Shown: positions 33,169-42,297 of the stretch, piece after piece
Numbering within the stretch: the first letter of the stretch is position 1
Layout: every line of letters begins with the position of its first letter
DNA from: Pseudomonadota bacterium
GTDB taxonomy: Bacteria > Pseudomonadota > Gammaproteobacteria > Burkholderiales > Methylophilaceae
Length of the DNA: 46,187 nucleotides
Assembly: GCA_029556915.1 (NCBI GenBank)
Contig: JAKQIT010000143.1
Span: 1 to 46,187 of the forward strand
Direction of reading: 5' to 3'
Translations under genes and position numbers: made by a program
Notes under the pieces: model-generated
What the model saw: only the letters and a program-made list of their open reading frames with translations
What the model was told of the DNA's origin: nothing
Database searches by the model: none

Positions 33169-33567
33169 ATGATGCAAAATGTATTAAGTAAGCAGACCCT
33201 TAGTATGAAAAAACAAGCTGGTGCAACCCTCATGGGCATGTTGTTTGTTGGCGGCTTGGTTGTGTTTGTGGCAATGATGGGGATGAAACTGTTTCCTGCG
33301 TATCAGCAGTTTTTTTCAGTGAAATCGGTCATTCGCGCGATGAAGCAGGACTCACTGGGAACGATGAGTAAAAATGAGATTATTGCCTCGTTTGATAGGC
33401 GTGCTGATGCTGGATATGTAACCGCTATTACAGGCAGAGACTTAGAAATTGGTAAAAATGCCAGCGGCGATACTGTAGTTACCGCAAAGTATCAAGTAAT
33501 CACACCATTGGTGGGCAATATTAGTGCGTTAATGGATTTTGAAACTTCGACTGACGCTAAATTGTAA
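33169..33567 (+). CDS. DUF4845 membrane protein
   Basis: A 132-residue protein of the DUF4845 family, usually found between lepB and rnc. The start resembles a type IV pilin ([25 protein letters not shown]) with one TM helix, but the residue after Gly is Ala and no Glu5 is seen. The periplasmic rest is polar. Function is unknown. GGGAGAAT precedes two adjacent ATGs; an internal ATG at MKKQAG would give 120 residues and could be the true start. Confidence 0.85.
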   Translation: MMQNVLSKQTLSMKKQAGATLMGMLFVGGLVVFVAMMGMKLFPAYQQFFSVKSVIRAMKQDSLGTMSKNEIIASFDRRADAGYVTAITGRDLEIGKNASGDTVVTAKYQVITPLVGNISALMDFETSTDAKL

Positions 33568-33575
33568 TTCTTAGT

Positions 33576-34268
33576 ATGAGTCAGCAGATATTATTTAAAC
33601 GTCTAGGCTATGTTTTTTCTGATAGCCATCTGCTGACGCAGGCACTGACGCACCGCAGCTTTAGTGGGCAAAATAATGAGCGACTGGAGTTTTTAGGAGA
33701 TGGTGTGCTCAATTTTATTATTGCGCACCAATTATATTTGCGCTTTCCGAAATTAGATGAAGGCGATTTAAGTCGTTTGCGTGCGCAGCTTGTTAAAGAA
33801 GCCTCATTGTGCGAAATTGCACTCAGTCTAAATATTGGCGATGCACTCAAAATGGGCGAAGGCGAACTTAAAAGTTCGGGTTGGCGTAGGCCTTCTATCT
33901 TAGCTGATGCTTTAGAAGCCATTGTCGGAGCGGTGTATTTAGATGGTGGTTTTGACGCAGCAGAAGCCTTTGTGCGTAATCTTTATCACGAAAAGCTAAT
34001 TACCATAGACCCTAAAATTATTGATAAAGACCCAAAATCTTTGTTGCAAGAATTTCTGCAAGGAAAAAAAATTGCTGTACCTGAATATGCCATTGTGCAA
34101 ACCAGTGGCGAAGCCCACGCGCAAGTGTTTGTAGTAGAGTGTTTTATTCAGAAATTAGATATTCGCACTGTGGGAGAAGGTACCAGCCGCCGTATTGCCG
34201 AGCAACAGGCAGCGCAATTAGCGATGCAGCAAGTTGAACAACTTAATATTAGAAAACCCAAGAAATAA
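33576..34268 (+). CDS. rnc: Ribonuclease III
   Basis: A 230-residue double-strand-specific endoribonuclease. The signature [20 protein letters not shown] (about residues 36-54) supplies the metal-binding Glu and Asp; Gly replaces the usual Ser in the D-S-V-L part. [17 protein letters not shown] holds the second acidic pair. The C-terminal dsRNA-binding domain runs from about 155 ([13 protein letters not shown]) to the alanine-rich helix [15 protein letters not shown]. It starts eight bases after the DUF4845 gene. Confidence 0.96.
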   Translation: MSQQILFKRLGYVFSDSHLLTQALTHRSFSGQNNERLEFLGDGVLNFIIAHQLYLRFPKLDEGDLSRLRAQLVKEASLCEIALSLNIGDALKMGEGELKSSGWRRPSILADALEAIVGAVYLDGGFDAAEAFVRNLYHEKLITIDPKIIDKDPKSLLQEFLQGKKIAVPEYAIVQTSGEAHAQVFVVECFIQKLDIRTVGEGTSRRIAEQQAAQLAMQQVEQLNIRKPKK

Positions 34269-34292
34269 CTTAATCGGAATTTCAAGCAAAAC

Positions 34293-35186
34293 ATGACCCA
34301 AAACCCAGCAGGCTTTAAATGTGGAACCGTCGCCATCGTAGGCCGCCCTAATGTGGGTAAATCAACATTGCTTAACCACATTTTGGGTTTGAAACTGGCG
34401 ATTACCTCGCGCAAAGCGCAAACCACGCGTCATCGCTTATTGGGTATTCACACGACTGAAGACACCCAGTTTTTATTTGTCGATACGCCAGGTTTTCAGC
34501 AAAAACATCTTAACGCCCTCAATAAAGGATTAAACAAAACGGTTACACAGGTGTTAGACGAAGTCGATGTGGTGTTGTTTGTCATCGAGCCCATGAAGCT
34601 AGGTGAAGCAGATGAAAAAGTGTTGACCTTATTGCCTAAAGATAAACCGGTCATCTTGGTCGTTAATAAAGCGGATTTAATGGGCGACAAAAACAATTTG
34701 CTACCACTGATTCAAGATTTTGATTTGTTACACCCATTTGTGGGTATTGTGCCTGTGAGCGCAAAAAAATCATTGCATTTAGACGAACTGCTAGAAACGA
34801 CACGTAAATACTTGCCTGAACAGCCTGCCATGTATGGCGAAGACGAACTCACCGATAAAAACGAGCGCTTTTTGGCGGCGGAACTGATACGCGAAAAGAT
34901 TTTTAGATTGTTAGGAGATGAAGTGCCTTATTCAGTGGCGGTAGAAATTGAAAAGTTTGAAGTGGATAAAAAGTTACGCCGTATTTTTGCAGCTATTATT
35001 GTGGATAAAGACAGCCAAAAGCCCATGATTATTGGCAAGGGTGGCGAAAAACTCAAGCAAATTTCAACTGAAGCACGTCAAGATATGGAAAAATTATTTG
35101 GCGGTAAAGTCTATTTAGAAACTTGGGTAAAAGTGCAGGGCGGTTGGGCAGATAATGCACGCGCATTAAAAAGTTTGGGCTATTAG
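34293..35186 (+). CDS. era: GTPase Era
   Basis: A 297-residue GTPase that assists 30S assembly by binding the 3' end of 16S rRNA. G1 is GRPNVGKSTLLN, G3 is DTPGFQQKHLN, G4 is NKADL and the SAK motif is VPVSAKKSLHLDEL. The KH domain has the GKGGEKLKQI loop near residue 250. It follows rnc after 24 bases, the expected order. Confidence 0.97.
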   Translation: MTQNPAGFKCGTVAIVGRPNVGKSTLLNHILGLKLAITSRKAQTTRHRLLGIHTTEDTQFLFVDTPGFQQKHLNALNKGLNKTVTQVLDEVDVVLFVIEPMKLGEADEKVLTLLPKDKPVILVVNKADLMGDKNNLLPLIQDFDLLHPFVGIVPVSAKKSLHLDELLETTRKYLPEQPAMYGEDELTDKNERFLAAELIREKIFRLLGDEVPYSVAVEIEKFEVDKKLRRIFAAIIVDKDSQKPMIIGKGGEKLKQISTEARQDMEKLFGGKVYLETWVKVQGGWADNARALKSLGY

Positions 35187-35204
35187 CTCACTTTCATTAT
35201 CGTC

Positions 35205-35927
35205 ATGGTGTTGGCAAACAACTTTCGTCAAGACAACCAATCTGTATATGTTTTGCACAGCTACCCTTTTAAAGAGACCAGTCTAGTTGTCGAGCTTTTT
35301 AGCCAAAAGTTCGGGCGTGTCGCGGCTGTGGCTAAAGGTGCGCGAAGACCACGTTCAGCCATGCGCGGAATGTTGCAATCTTTTCAGTTGTTGTCAGGTA
35401 CGTGGTCTGGCAAAAATGAGCTTAAAACCTTACACAGCCTTGATTGGACACATGGCTTGGTGCATCTGCAGGGTGAGGCCTTAATGTGCGGTTTTTATTT
35501 GAACGAGCTTTTGTTGCGCTTGCTACCGCGTGAAGACGCGCATGAAACATTATTTAACTACTACCAAACAACACTCAATACTTTAAGTAAATCGACAGAT
35601 TTAGCCACGCACTTACGCCGCTTTGAGCTAAAATTATTGCAAGAATTAGGCTACGCAGTGCCCTTAATTGCCGACGTGCACGGTGGGCCGATAGTCATCA
35701 ATAAATGTTATCGCTATGAGGCGGAGCACGGTGCGGGCGAGCCTAACGCACATCGAAATGGCGTACAATTATCAGGTAAAACACTGCTTGATATGTTGAA
35801 TAATGATTACACGGATACCACAACCCAAAGCCAGAGCAAGCAGCTCATGCGCTATTTATTAGCGCATTATTTGGGCGATAAACCTTTACATACACGGCAA
35901 CTGTTAATAGATTTACAAGGGTTTTAG
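35205..35927 (+). CDS. recO: DNA repair protein RecO
   Basis: A 240-residue RecO that loads RecA onto SSB-coated DNA. The N-terminal OB fold has VYVLHSYPFKETSLVVELF, GRVAAVAKGARRPRS and FQLLSGTWSGKNELKTLHS. The helical middle includes GFYLNELLLRLLPREDAHETLFNYY, split here as read. The C-terminal part lacks a full Cys4 zinc motif. It starts 18 bases after era. Confidence 0.95.
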   Translation: MVLANNFRQDNQSVYVLHSYPFKETSLVVELFSQKFGRVAAVAKGARRPRSAMRGMLQSFQLLSGTWSGKNELKTLHSLDWTHGLVHLQGEALMCGFYLNELLLRLLPREDAHETLFNYYQTTLNTLSKSTDLATHLRRFELKLLQELGYAVPLIADVHGGPIVINKCYRYEAEHGAGEPNAHRNGVQLSGKTLLDMLNNDYTDTTTQSQSKQLMRYLLAHYLGDKPLHTRQLLIDLQGF

Positions 35928-35944
35928 TAAACTGGTACATTAAC

Positions 35945-36133
35945 ATGCCTGATGACATAGGTTTTATCATTTTTTATACAATCGCTGAACTCTTGCATGC
36001 TTCAACAAATTGTATATTGAGAAAAATGGGTTATTCTGAGGTGTCTGTTAAAAAACTAAGTGTCATTCTAGGCTGGATATTTGTGTTTCTTTTTATTGGA
36101 TTCTTACTTTGGTTAACCATAGCATATAGTTAA
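35945..36133 (+). CDS. Small two-helix membrane protein
   Basis: A 62-residue protein that I do not recognise. A hydrophobic N-terminal stretch ([15 protein letters not shown]) and a C-terminal TM helix ([20 protein letters not shown]) flank a short basic loop ([12 protein letters not shown]). It fits the same-strand gap between recO and pdxJ with 17 and 22 bases on either side. No clear ribosome site is seen. It may be a genuine small membrane protein or a chance frame; the well-formed helix favours the former. Confidence 0.5.
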   Translation: MPDDIGFIIFYTIAELLHASTNCILRKMGYSEVSVKKLSVILGWIFVFLFIGFLLWLTIAYS

Positions 36134-36155
36134 TTTTTTTCAATTAAGGTTAAAA

Positions 36156-36884
36156 ATGTTAAAACTCGGTGTCAATATAGACCACGTCGCCACCATCCGC
36201 CAGGCGCGTGGCACCAAATACCCCAGTGTGGTGCAAGCAGCCTTGCGTGCTGAACAATCAGGCGCGGATAGCATTACCCTACATCTTCGTGAAGACCGCC
36301 GCCACATGCAAGATGCCGATATATTTGCGTTACGTCCCTTGCTGCAAACTAAAATGAACCTCGAATGCGCGGTGACGGATGAAATGATTGCCATTGCGCT
36401 TAAAGTAGCGCCGCAAGACGTGTGCCTTGTGCCTGAACGCCGCGAAGAACGCACCACTGAAGGTGGATTAGATGTGATTGGCCATTTTGATAAAGTAAAA
36501 AATGCGGTAAAAAAATTAGGCGATGCAGGTATCCGCACCTCACTTTTTATTGCGCCTGATTTAGCCCAAATTGATGCAGCGGTAAAAACTGGCGCGCCTG
36601 TGATTGAATTACACACAGGTACGTTTGCGGATGCGCTTAATGATGCTGCACAAGAAACCGAGCGTGAGCGCATTGAAATTGCGCTGCTTCACGCGATAGA
36701 TGCGCGCCTGGTAGTGAATGCTGGGCATGGTTTGCACTATCACAACGTGCATCACATTGCCAAAATGGTTGGCTTTGAAGAACTGAATATCGGCCACGCG
36801 ATTATTGCCCACGCGCTTTTTGTGGGTTGGGATAACGCTGTGCGTGAAATGAAAGCGCTGATGAAAGAGTTTGCGCCTAAATAA
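36156..36884 (+). CDS. pdxJ: Pyridoxine 5'-phosphate synthase
   Basis: A 242-residue TIM-barrel enzyme that condenses 1-deoxyxylulose 5-phosphate with aminoacetone phosphate to make vitamin B6. [49 protein letters not shown] with the catalytic Glu, [10 protein letters not shown] and GHGLHYHNV are all canonical. It lacks its usual downstream neighbour acpS, which is 3.9 kb further on beyond an inserted opposite-strand cluster. Confidence 0.97.
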   Translation: MLKLGVNIDHVATIRQARGTKYPSVVQAALRAEQSGADSITLHLREDRRHMQDADIFALRPLLQTKMNLECAVTDEMIAIALKVAPQDVCLVPERREERTTEGGLDVIGHFDKVKNAVKKLGDAGIRTSLFIAPDLAQIDAAVKTGAPVIELHTGTFADALNDAAQETERERIEIALLHAIDARLVVNAGHGLHYHNVHHIAKMVGFEELNIGHAIIAHALFVGWDNAVREMKALMKEFAPK

Positions 36885-36902
36885 ACGAAAAAAGTCGCTG
36901 AT

Positions 36903-36973
36903 CCCCCCCCCGAGAGATTTTTGTGCCTCTGCAAGCCGCATGCAGACTGGCTTAGCGAGGAGGTAAAAAGATG
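36903..36973 (+). repeat. Dispersed stem-loop repeat, copy 5, with a C9 tract
   Basis: Nine C's (36903-36911) open the unit, followed by GAGAGATTTTTGTG, CCTCTGCAAGCC, loop GCATGCAGACT and arm GGCTTAGCGAGGAGG. It lies in the convergent gap between pdxJ and the inserted cluster and may act as a terminator. It marks the joint where the core operon is interrupted. Confidence 0.8.
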
Positions 36974-37054
36974 TTGCGTGATTTTTGGCTAAAAATCGCT
37001 GAATTTTATACCTGTTTTTTGTTACGGAAAATGCGCTATTTTAGCGCCAAAAAA

Positions 37055-38395
37055 TTAGAGAATTTGACTTAACACTTGCTGGCTTGCCTGCAAATATAGA
37101 GCGGTGCAGGTGCAGATAATCGTGCAAATAAATAACACATCCAGCAGTAAATATCCCAACCCATAACGCTCTGCATCGTAATCCCCGCGAGAAAGCACGT
37201 AACGCGTTTGCGCGTAGCCGCCACGTATCATAGAAAGTGCGATGTACAATAAATAAGCCAGTAACACCGCCAGTGGCAACCAAAGCAGAAACGGATGGTT
37301 TATCCATCCGGTAATGATTTTTAGTTCAAACGGTTTATTTGCTAACGCGGCAACGACAGGGTTGTCTTCAGTGGAGGTTAGCTTTAAGGGAATCATATAA
37401 ACACCTGCGGGCGTGCCTTCAGGGGCGGTGATGTGAATTTGGTAGCGGGCTTTGCCGTGTTTGCCCAGCGAATTTTCGGTGATAGAGGTGTTTATCCAGC
37501 CGGCGTGTTCGTCAAGTGCCATGATGCCGGGTGGCGTTAACAGGGCTTCGTTGATGGAGTCTTTAATCACTTGTGCAGATTGGTCTGCATCCACCAGCGA
37601 GACGGCTTTGCCATTGGTGGCTTGGCTGATGCGTTTGAATTCGGCTACCACTTCACTGTCATTGCGCGTGTGGATGCCTATCACGGTAATCTCTTTTGCA
37701 TGCAATGCGGCTAATACATTTGGGAGTTGCAAGTCGTCTGCTGTGTTTAGCGTTTCATCACGGCCGGGGTCGGCAATTTGCGCGGTGGCATCGCCAAAAA
37801 AGATGATGATTTTTTTAGCCTCTTGCCGCCAAGCCAATTGCGCAGACTCGTATAAGCCGCGGCTATAAGCCTCCGGCGTATCGCCACCATTCACCAATTG
37901 AATTTGCCGGATTGCAGTTTCGATTGCCTCCGGTTTTAAGGAAAAGTCGCTCAAAAGAAGCCATGTGCGGTTATCCGCATCATCGGTATATAAAGGCGAA
38001 TAATCGCTCACTGCGGCAACGGCAAAGCGCGCATCCGGTGCGATTTTTTGTACATCCTGCACGAGTTTTGCCGAGGCTTGGGCGGTAGATTTGATGACAT
38101 TTTCCATGCTCATGGTGCGGTCAAATAAAATCAGCACATCAAGCGGTGCCTTGATGGTTTTGGCAACCGGGGCAAAATATTCAATTTCGGCAGTTGTTTG
38201 ATGGCTGCTAAAAAGATAGTGGGTTTGACTGATTTTCCCGACGCTGGCTTGTCCGTCCGGCGTGTCCACCAGATAAGTGTTGCCAATCTGATTGGAACAC
38301 GCGCTTAGGCCAAGGGCGACCAACAGCACAAAGCCTGTGAGGCAAAGGTGCCTCAGATGATTGAATAGACCTTTCAACGTTATCAAGCCAAGCAA
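37055..38395 (-). CDS. VWA-domain lipoprotein with C-terminal membrane helices
   Basis: A 446-residue protein of unknown role. The lead (LCLTGFVLLVALGLSAC) has a lipobox with Cys33. A VWA domain spans about 85-290, with a MIDAS-type DRTMS motif (ILFDRTMSMENV), the Thr segment NGGDTPEAYSRGLY and the acidic strand IIFFGDATAQ. A beta domain follows, then two TM helices (LLWLPLAVLLAYLLYIALSM and LLLDVLFICTIICTCTALYL) at the end. A lipid anchor with two C-terminal helices is unusual. It is third in a minus-strand cluster with another exported VWA-like protein and a four-TM protein. Confidence 0.85.
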   Translation of the reverse strand: MLGLITLKGLFNHLRHLCLTGFVLLVALGLSACSNQIGNTYLVDTPDGQASVGKISQTHYLFSSHQTTAEIEYFAPVAKTIKAPLDVLILFDRTMSMENVIKSTAQASAKLVQDVQKIAPDARFAVAAVSDYSPLYTDDADNRTWLLLSDFSLKPEAIETAIRQIQLVNGGDTPEAYSRGLYESAQLAWRQEAKKIIIFFGDATAQIADPGRDETLNTADDLQLPNVLAALHAKEITVIGIHTRNDSEVVAEFKRISQATNGKAVSLVDADQSAQVIKDSINEALLTPPGIMALDEHAGWINTSITENSLGKHGKARYQIHITAPEGTPAGVYMIPLKLTSTEDNPVVAALANKPFELKIITGWINHPFLLWLPLAVLLAYLLYIALSMIRGGYAQTRYVLSRGDYDAERYGLGYLLLDVLFICTIICTCTALYLQASQQVLSQIL

Positions 38396-38413
38396 GATTA
38401 AGCCAAGCAGGCG

Positions 38414-39094
38414 CTAAGGGTAGCGCTGCAAAAACATTTCCAGCGTAGAGCCTGTTTTGCTGATGACTTGCTGCCAGAAATTGCGCATAGCTTCTTGTGC
38501 GCCAGCCTTATTCGGCGCGTTTACGCCAATCATATACACTTTGGCTTTTAAATCGGCAGGTAAAACAAGATTGGCCGGAATGGTCTTGGGAATCGCTTTT
38601 TCCATATTGATTTTATTGATTTTGCTTTGCTCCATGCCATCGGTAAATAGCAGAATCACACGCTCGTTTACCGGTATGTTTTTTTGCTTAAAGTAATCGT
38701 TCGCTGAAGTCAGCGCACCAATGATATTGGTCGCGTCCACTTCGGTGGGTTGTTTGAGCGCGATAGGCACCGCGGTAATGATTTCGTCACGCGCTTCGTC
38801 TTCTAGCTCTTTTTTACGTTTGGCTGATAAGCCTTTTGCCGGTGCCTCAATGGTATAAGTGCCAAAAGGTGCAAAATTGTGCGATTCCACAGTAATGCGG
38901 CTTAACACAAAGGTATCACCTGTTTTGGCGTTTGCCACGTACTTTTCAAAATCTTGCGCGTAGTTTTGGTGATACTCTTTTGCCGACGAGCTCGCATCAA
39001 AATAAGCCAAGGTTTGTGTGGCGTAGGCGGCGATAGGCGCGGCAAGCATTAACAAGCCGGTGATTAAACTTGATTTTAATAAAGTGAGTTTCAT
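38414..39094 (-). CDS. Exported VWA-like protein
   Basis: A 226-residue protein with a signal peptide (LLKSSLITGLLMLAAPIAAY, cut after AYA). The mature part looks like a compact VWA fold: the DASSS motif (LAYFDASSSAKEY) begins it, a Thr-rich region (DATNIIGALTSANDYF) is in the middle, and ERVILLFTDGMEQSK gives the acidic strand near 145. It is 18 bases upstream of the VWA lipoprotein gene and 25 downstream of the four-TM gene. Function is unknown. It may sense or bind a metal-dependent partner in the periplasm. Confidence 0.82.
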   Translation of the reverse strand: MKLTLLKSSLITGLLMLAAPIAAYATQTLAYFDASSSAKEYHQNYAQDFEKYVANAKTGDTFVLSRITVESHNFAPFGTYTIEAPAKGLSAKRKKELEDEARDEIITAVPIALKQPTEVDATNIIGALTSANDYFKQKNIPVNERVILLFTDGMEQSKINKINMEKAIPKTIPANLVLPADLKAKVYMIGVNAPNKAGAQEAMRNFWQQVISKTGSTLEMFLQRYP

Positions 39095-39119
39095 CTTTTT
39101 TCCTTGAGAATATTATGGT

Positions 39120-40646
39120 TTAAGTGGCTGCTTGTGTGCGCAGGCGAGCATTTGTCCAGGCTGCGCCGTGCGGCACTTGGCTACCTTCAATAAAGCCCGC
39201 TTCATATTGTTTGTCGCATTCTTCTTTATTCAGGCCGGGCAACCAATGTACACTTTTTTCATCCGCACATTTGTAATCTACAATTGCATCCACTGCTGAC
39301 TCTGGGTTTTTAATACCCAAATTGATGGCATCTTTGGTGCCTTTTTCAAACGCTTCATACAGCACGGCCTCGGTCAGAAACGTGCTGTAACGCAGCCCCC
39401 ATTCTTCCTCATGGTTGGGGATAAATGTTCTTTCGGCATTGGTAAAAGAATGTGGAAGTTCCAAACGCTTGGAAAACTCTTTGTTGATGGCGGAAATCGC
39501 GGCTTCAGCCTTGCTCAAGGTGTTGTTGCCGTTTTCATATTCTTTCAGATTTTTATGTAGCCCTTGGCGCACACCTATCATAAATTGCTCCACTTCCATT
39601 TGTGCGGATTGGCGAAGTTTCTCCCAGCTATTGTTCAGTAAATTGGCTTCATTGCGAAGTTCGGCCGTGAGTTGTGCGCAGCGCGTGCGATAGCGGTTTT
39701 GCTTGAAGTGTCGGGTAATCATGCGGATATCGCCATAGACGCGCCATAAACTGAAATACACCGCCACGATAAAAATCATGATGGAAATCAGCACGAAAAT
39801 AGCCGAGCTAAACATTGCACGTGTGATATAACCGGGTTTCCACTCGTCAATCAGTAACGGCTTTTCTTCAGCGGTACGTCTGCCCAGCGTAATGTCTTTT
39901 TTGAAGGTTTTCACATAGGCTTCATAGCTGGTTTCGATACTTTTAACCTCGTGCGCTTCACGTATCCAAGCCACATCAATAAACACCAAGGCCACCACCA
40001 GCGAAATCACAATTCCGAATACCGGCACCTCGCCATCCAGATAGCTGGAAGCGACCAGTTTGGCAACCACGTGGCCAATCAGCACAATAATCATCAAAAA
40101 CGACATGGTGGAGAGTATCAAAATACCCATCCTAGCCGTGTCGTCATCCAACCCCAACGCCGCGCCGATAGACACCGTATCACTTTCCATCAAGGCTTCA
40201 AACACCAGCAATGTTGGCGCAAAATCGAGCGCTGCCAAGCCAAATAAGCCCAAAATAAACAGCACCCACACCAAAAATTTATACTTGCCCATAAATGCCA
40301 GCGTTTTGGAATAACTAAACAAATCGCGGCGCATCAAGTGTGCGTTGGTAATGCCTTTTTCGGCACACACATCCAGCTTTGCATAAATCCGGTTACTGCG
40401 CTTTCTGAATAGCTCAACCAAGTCAATGGACTTGTTTTCGTAAGCTTGCCGAATTTCTTCAAGTTCCGGGGGCACATGTACACGACCTGCCTCATCTGGC
40501 TGTGCGGCCTCATTAAGCTGAAGCCTCAGTGCCGGCTCGGCTCTTTCTCCCGATTCGACATTGACCCAACGCGGGTTAAAATACCAGCGAAAACTGCGAA
40601 ACTCTCTAAAACGTTCAAACCACCAACGCGCGAAGCTCATAGGCAA
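39120..40646 (-). CDS. Four-TM membrane protein of an unrecognised family
   Basis: A 508-residue protein that I do not recognise. A cytoplasm-like, Arg- and Trp-rich start (RWWFERFREFRSFRWYFNPR) is followed by a helical region, then TM helices at about 123-145, 172-196, 208-226 and 288-311. The last 190 residues are soluble and helical (RCAQLTAELRNEANLLNNSW, EVEQFMIGVRQGLHKNLKEY) with a coiled-coil look. The frame is first of the three minus-strand genes and probably begins their transcript. Together with two exported VWA proteins it could form an envelope machine. There is no ATPase in the cluster. Confidence 0.8.
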   Translation of the reverse strand: MPMSFARWWFERFREFRSFRWYFNPRWVNVESGERAEPALRLQLNEAAQPDEAGRVHVPPELEEIRQAYENKSIDLVELFRKRSNRIYAKLDVCAEKGITNAHLMRRDLFSYSKTLAFMGKYKFLVWVLFILGLFGLAALDFAPTLLVFEALMESDTVSIGAALGLDDDTARMGILILSTMSFLMIIVLIGHVVAKLVASSYLDGEVPVFGIVISLVVALVFIDVAWIREAHEVKSIETSYEAYVKTFKKDITLGRRTAEEKPLLIDEWKPGYITRAMFSSAIFVLISIMIFIVAVYFSLWRVYGDIRMITRHFKQNRYRTRCAQLTAELRNEANLLNNSWEKLRQSAQMEVEQFMIGVRQGLHKNLKEYENGNNTLSKAEAAISAINKEFSKRLELPHSFTNAERTFIPNHEEEWGLRYSTFLTEAVLYEAFEKGTKDAINLGIKNPESAVDAIVDYKCADEKSVHWLPGLNKEECDKQYEAGFIEGSQVPHGAAWTNARLRTQAAT

Positions 40647-40799
40647 GTCACCCGATTAAAAAAGGCCAATCATACTTGAAAAATCCTCAAAATGTAGTGA
40701 TTTTGTGAGTAGCTTGATGTTTTTAAAGCAAAATGTTGAAAATTATCCATTTGGCACATGGCAATGGTATGATGAAACGCATTTAAAAAGAGGATGAAA

Positions 40800-41192
40800 A
40801 TGATTTTTGGCATCGGCACGGATATTGTGGAAGTTGCGCGTATGGAAGCGTCTATCAGCCAGTTTGGTCACGATTTAGCTAAGCGCATTCTTGCTGAAAA
40901 CGAGTTGGCCGGTTATGAGGATATGAAAACCAAAGACACACACCTGCAAGCGCGTTTTCTTGCCAAGCGGTTTGCCGCAAAAGAAGCTTTTTCAAAAGCC
41001 TTAGGTACGGGTCTGCGTGCGCCCGCTACCATGCAAAATATTGCGGTTTCGCACGATGACTTAGGTAAACCTATTTTGGTGCTGGCAGAAGAGTTGCAAG
41101 CATTTTTACTTAGCAAAAACATTACAAAAACACATATTAGTATTAGCGATGAAAAAAACTTAGCGGTGGCTTTTGTCGCGCTCGAAACTTAA
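40800..41192 (+). CDS. acpS: Holo-[acyl-carrier-protein] synthase
   Basis: A 130-residue transferase that puts 4'-phosphopantetheine on acyl carrier protein. IFGIGTDIVEVARME supplies the Mg-binding Asp, and RFAAKEAFSKALGTG the Glu of the second motif. ISISDEKNLAVAFVALE ends it. I chose the ATG at 40800 because AGAGG lies six bases before it; the ATG at 40794 is too close to that site. A TATGAT box with an upstream TG (near 40767) may be an extended -10. Its distance from pdxJ is due to the inserted cluster. Confidence 0.94.
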   Translation: MIFGIGTDIVEVARMEASISQFGHDLAKRILAENELAGYEDMKTKDTHLQARFLAKRFAAKEAFSKALGTGLRAPATMQNIAVSHDDLGKPILVLAEELQAFLLSKNITKTHISISDEKNLAVAFVALET

Positions 41193-41243
41193 ATGTGAGG
41201 TTAAAAATTTAAACGTGTAAAATCACTTTAAAGCACAGCAAAA

Positions 41244-41310
41244 CCCTACGAGAAAAAATATCACCGCTAGAATCCGCATGGATACTGGCTTGCAGCGCAT
41301 CACTAGGGAA
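41244..41310 (+). repeat. Dispersed stem-loop repeat, copy 6 (decayed)
   Basis: CCCTACGAGAAAAAATATC leads to CCGCTAGAATCC, the conserved loop GCATGGATACT, and the arm GGCTTGCAGCGC. The left arm no longer pairs well, while the loop is unchanged. It sits between acpS and the methyltransferase gene. Confidence 0.65.
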
Positions 41311-41420
41311 GTGTAAGTTAATATGTGTTGAGTTTAGTTGAAAATGAGCGTAATTTTGAATACGCGTTAAGTGGTCTGCTGAAGTCAAAGTCAGCGCAAC
41401 AAATTGCTTAAGGAGGGATT

Positions 41421-42056
41421 ATGTTGAACTTGTTAAAAAGTTTACGTGGCAAAAATCTTAAAGCTAAATTACTGCATCCAAAAGATACTTATTATGACCA
41501 CCTGTTGCGTGTTGAAACGTTTGGTTATAAGCAAGTGGACCAATACGATTTGCAAAACCCAACGTGTAAGTTTGACTACATGCCTACCTCGTACCAAGAG
41601 GTTTTTACGCTCGCTAAAGAAGCCAATATTAACGCGGATAGCGTGGTTGTTGATTTTGGTTCTGGTTTGGGCAGAGTCGTGTTTGCAACTGCATATTTAG
41701 GCGCTAAACACAGTATAGGCGTGGAGTTTGACGAAGAACTTCACAATGCGGCTGAGTTAAACAAAAGGCACTCAAAATTTGCTGATAAAGTTTCGTTTGT
41801 TCACCAAGATGCTACTCTTTATGCTATTCCACCCAATGCCAATGTGTTTTTTTTCTACAACCCATTTGGCTCGGCCATTATGTCCACCGTCATTGAACGC
41901 ATTGAGGCTTCCGTCGAGGCTCACCCACGAAAAGTAGCGATTATCTACTTTAACGCTCGGTTTCCAGAGGCACTTAAAGTATCGCGTCAGTTTAAACTAG
42001 CAAAAGAATGGCTAGAAAATGAAAAAAGATATTCTGCTCAAATTTGGCGTAACTAG
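41421..42056 (+). CDS. SAM-dependent methyltransferase
   Basis: A 211-residue class I methyltransferase. VVVDFGSGLGRVVFATAYLG (about 75-94) is motif I, GVEFDEELHNAAELN is motif II, and NVFFFYNPFGSAIM holds an NPFG motif like the NPPF/NPPY loop of N-methyltransferases. The acceptor is unknown. AAGGAGGG is seven bases before the ATG. It stands alone between two copies of the dispersed repeat. Confidence 0.85.
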   Translation: MLNLLKSLRGKNLKAKLLHPKDTYYDHLLRVETFGYKQVDQYDLQNPTCKFDYMPTSYQEVFTLAKEANINADSVVVDFGSGLGRVVFATAYLGAKHSIGVEFDEELHNAAELNKRHSKFADKVSFVHQDATLYAIPPNANVFFFYNPFGSAIMSTVIERIEASVEAHPRKVAIIYFNARFPEALKVSRQFKLAKEWLENEKRYSAQIWRN

Positions 42057-42141
42057 CGAGCATTAAATAGGTTTTTTACGAACCTTAAATACACCTAGAT
42101 TAAGCTAAATATTAGTGTTTTTTGACTGTACATTATTGCAC

Positions 42142-42195
42142 CACCTCTACAAGCCAGTAACCACGCGGCTTGCAGGGGTGTTATTTTTTATCGGG
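42142..42195 (-). repeat. Dispersed stem-loop repeat, copy 7 (reverse orientation)
   Basis: Arms 42142-42155 and 42167-42180 pair, with two mismatches, around a loop that is the reverse complement of GCGTGGTTACT. The flank TTATTTTTTATCGGG matches, in reverse, the CCCGA...TTTTTAT start of other copies, so the whole unit is inverted. It may also end transcription of the methyltransferase gene. Confidence 0.75.
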
Positions 42196-42297
42196 TTAAA
42201 TGATGTAGTTAAATATCAATATTTGTATTTCATAATAATTAGCCTAATTTTAGCGGCATCGTTATGATGTTGGATATTCAATCGTTGAGTGTTCTAA

